From Microcebus murinus (lineage: Eukaryota > Chordata > Mammalia > Primates > Cheirogaleidae), in the NCBI RefSeq assembly GCF_040939455.1, contig NC_134109.1, positions 39,263,501 through 39,327,500 of the forward strand: a stretch of DNA of 64,000 nt, read 5' to 3'. This document shows positions 62,896-64,000 of the stretch, piece by piece. A program made the translations under genes and the position numbers. Under the pieces are notes generated by a model. The model ran no database searches and was not told the origin of the DNA. It worked only from the letters and a program-made list of their open reading frames with translations. Positions within the stretch are counted from its first letter, which is position 1. Every line of letters begins with the position of its first letter.

Positions 62896-64000
62896 ATGTA
62901 GAAATGCAGGTCAAGGCCTATGGTATCAATAGGGATTATTAGATTATGTCTTAGCACACAGAATGTCTGGGAAGGTCAGAGAGCCAGGTATAGAGCCATC
63001 AGCCAGGAACAGTGTTGAAAATCGTGCCACAGACCTGGTCCTTTAAATTCACCTTAATTTTCCCCCCTGGACACAACGTCACATTTGAACCACTGACCAC
63101 GGCCAAGCTGAATTCTGGATGCTGCTGCTAGAATCAATTCTACAAAGTCCCTACTTCTTTGCACCCCTAGGTCTTACATCTAAGTCCAGCCTCCGGGGCT
63201 GATAATAATCACTGAGCATTGTCCTGCAAAGATACTGGAGGTAACGCGTGTGCTTCAGGTGAAACAATTATATAAACCTCTGAGAAAGAAAGCAATTTTG
63301 AATTGTGGATATGTGTCACCACTGAGAGAAATTTAAAGTCACCAAGACTATCTCAATTAGCCACAATCAAGCTGCAGATATAATAGACAACAAGAGAGTT
63401 TCCTTGAGGATGTATTTTCCGTTCAGATTAGCAAAAAGGATCTTGCAAATCTTCACAGGAAGTGAGGCAATATCTACTGGGTCTACATCTTTCTCTGCAC
63501 TGCAGAACAGTTCACCTCATATGACGCTAATGGAGAAAAAATAGTTTGTTGTTTGAGTGAAAAGACTAAATAATGACAAATTGGTTGCCTGAAGTGCAGC
63601 AAAGAAGAAACAAATGGATGTGTGGCATTAACAGAGTTAATTATAGATGCAGATTAAAAGGCAAGATTAAGTAGTGGAAGAAAAGCAGAGAGTCACCTTC
63701 GGCCCAGACCCGCCAAGCAGCAGCGGTCAGTCACCTAGCAACAAGTTTCCTATCCCTGCTGTGCTCTTTAATTCAGCAAATCTGCTCAGGATGGCGGGCT
63801 GTTCTCCTGACAAAACGCATTATGTAGGAGACGGAGGGATACAAAAATCCACTGTACACAGCACTCTGCTCCCTATTGACCACTGATCCTTTCTCTCAAT
63901 CCACAAAAGAGGCTCACATAATGCCCTGAAAGGAGAAGAGTCTCCACAGAGAAAACATTTGCTTGTAATTGAGATTGACTACATAATGAAAATGATGTTC
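62896..64000. other. Intergenic DNA without recognised feature
   Basis: No exon, RNA gene or named repeat is seen. The open frame at 63674-63886 (70 codons) has no recognised domain and no visible splice or promoter context. The segment is less AT-rich than the rest of the intergenic part. Confidence 0.5.

Noticed and set aside
63674..63886. 70-codon frame near the right end, possibly an exon
   Set aside because: No domain, no good splice sites with matching phase, and no neighbouring coding exon.

Overview
This window is primate nuclear DNA, almost certainly from a strepsirrhine (lemur or loris group). The main evidence is the Alu elements. Most full-length copies (e.g. 24125-24457, 33682-34028, 51318-51643, 60565-60898) carry the A/T-rich middle linker with an ATTGGCCAACTAAT core that marks the strepsirrhine Alu lineage and is absent from the Alu of monkeys and apes. 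The L1 3' ends (9637, 26312) also differ from those of human-lineage L1. The sequence is AT-rich and repeat-dense, with no bacterial, phage or organelle features.

One host gene is supported. Eleven coding exons on the + strand between 1616 and 41566 encode the last 402 residues of SIX6OS1 (C14orf39), a meiosis-specific central-element protein of the synaptonemal complex. All splice sites are GT-AG, every phase joins correctly and there is no frameshift or internal stop. The N-terminal third lies before base 1. The 3' UTR probably ends soon after the AATAAA at 42437. A 30-nt in-frame exon-like segment at 31235-31264 and a NAGNAG acceptor at 4117-4124 suggest alternative isoforms.

Layout. 1-1615: intron with L2-like remains. 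1616-6556: four exons, with an antisense L1 between the first two. 6557-20773: the largest intron (14.2 kb), built mostly of L1, including a nearly full-length L1MB-like element (11055-18935) that was later hit by an AluJ, a TA-flanked DNA transposon and a strepsirrhine Alu. 20774-25360: four exons. 25361-41366: two exons with long repeat-rich introns (a 3.7-kb antisense L1, MIRs, two adjacent Alus, a hAT element with perfect 8-bp target duplications). 41367-42442: last coding exon and 3' UTR. 43046-47577: a young antisense L1 with an intact GC-rich 5' UTR, ORF1 broken by one stop codon and the ORF2 endonuclease domain open, but lacking its 3' half. 47578-58555: Alus, L1M fragments, Tigger1, a MaLR LTR and a 315-bp compound pyrimidine microsatellite. 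58556-64000: mostly unique, AT-rich intergenic DNA with a 26-bp perfect palindrome and stretches that resemble conserved non-coding elements. In human this side of SIX6OS1 faces PPM1A across a long gene-free interval, and SIX6 lies at the other end; no exon of either gene is recognisable here.

I found no evidence for a new multi-gene system. The most useful leads are the candidate microexon, the cluster of S/T-P sites in exon 25182-25360, the 3'-truncated L1, the TA-flanked transposon and the palindrome and CNE-like region near the right end.
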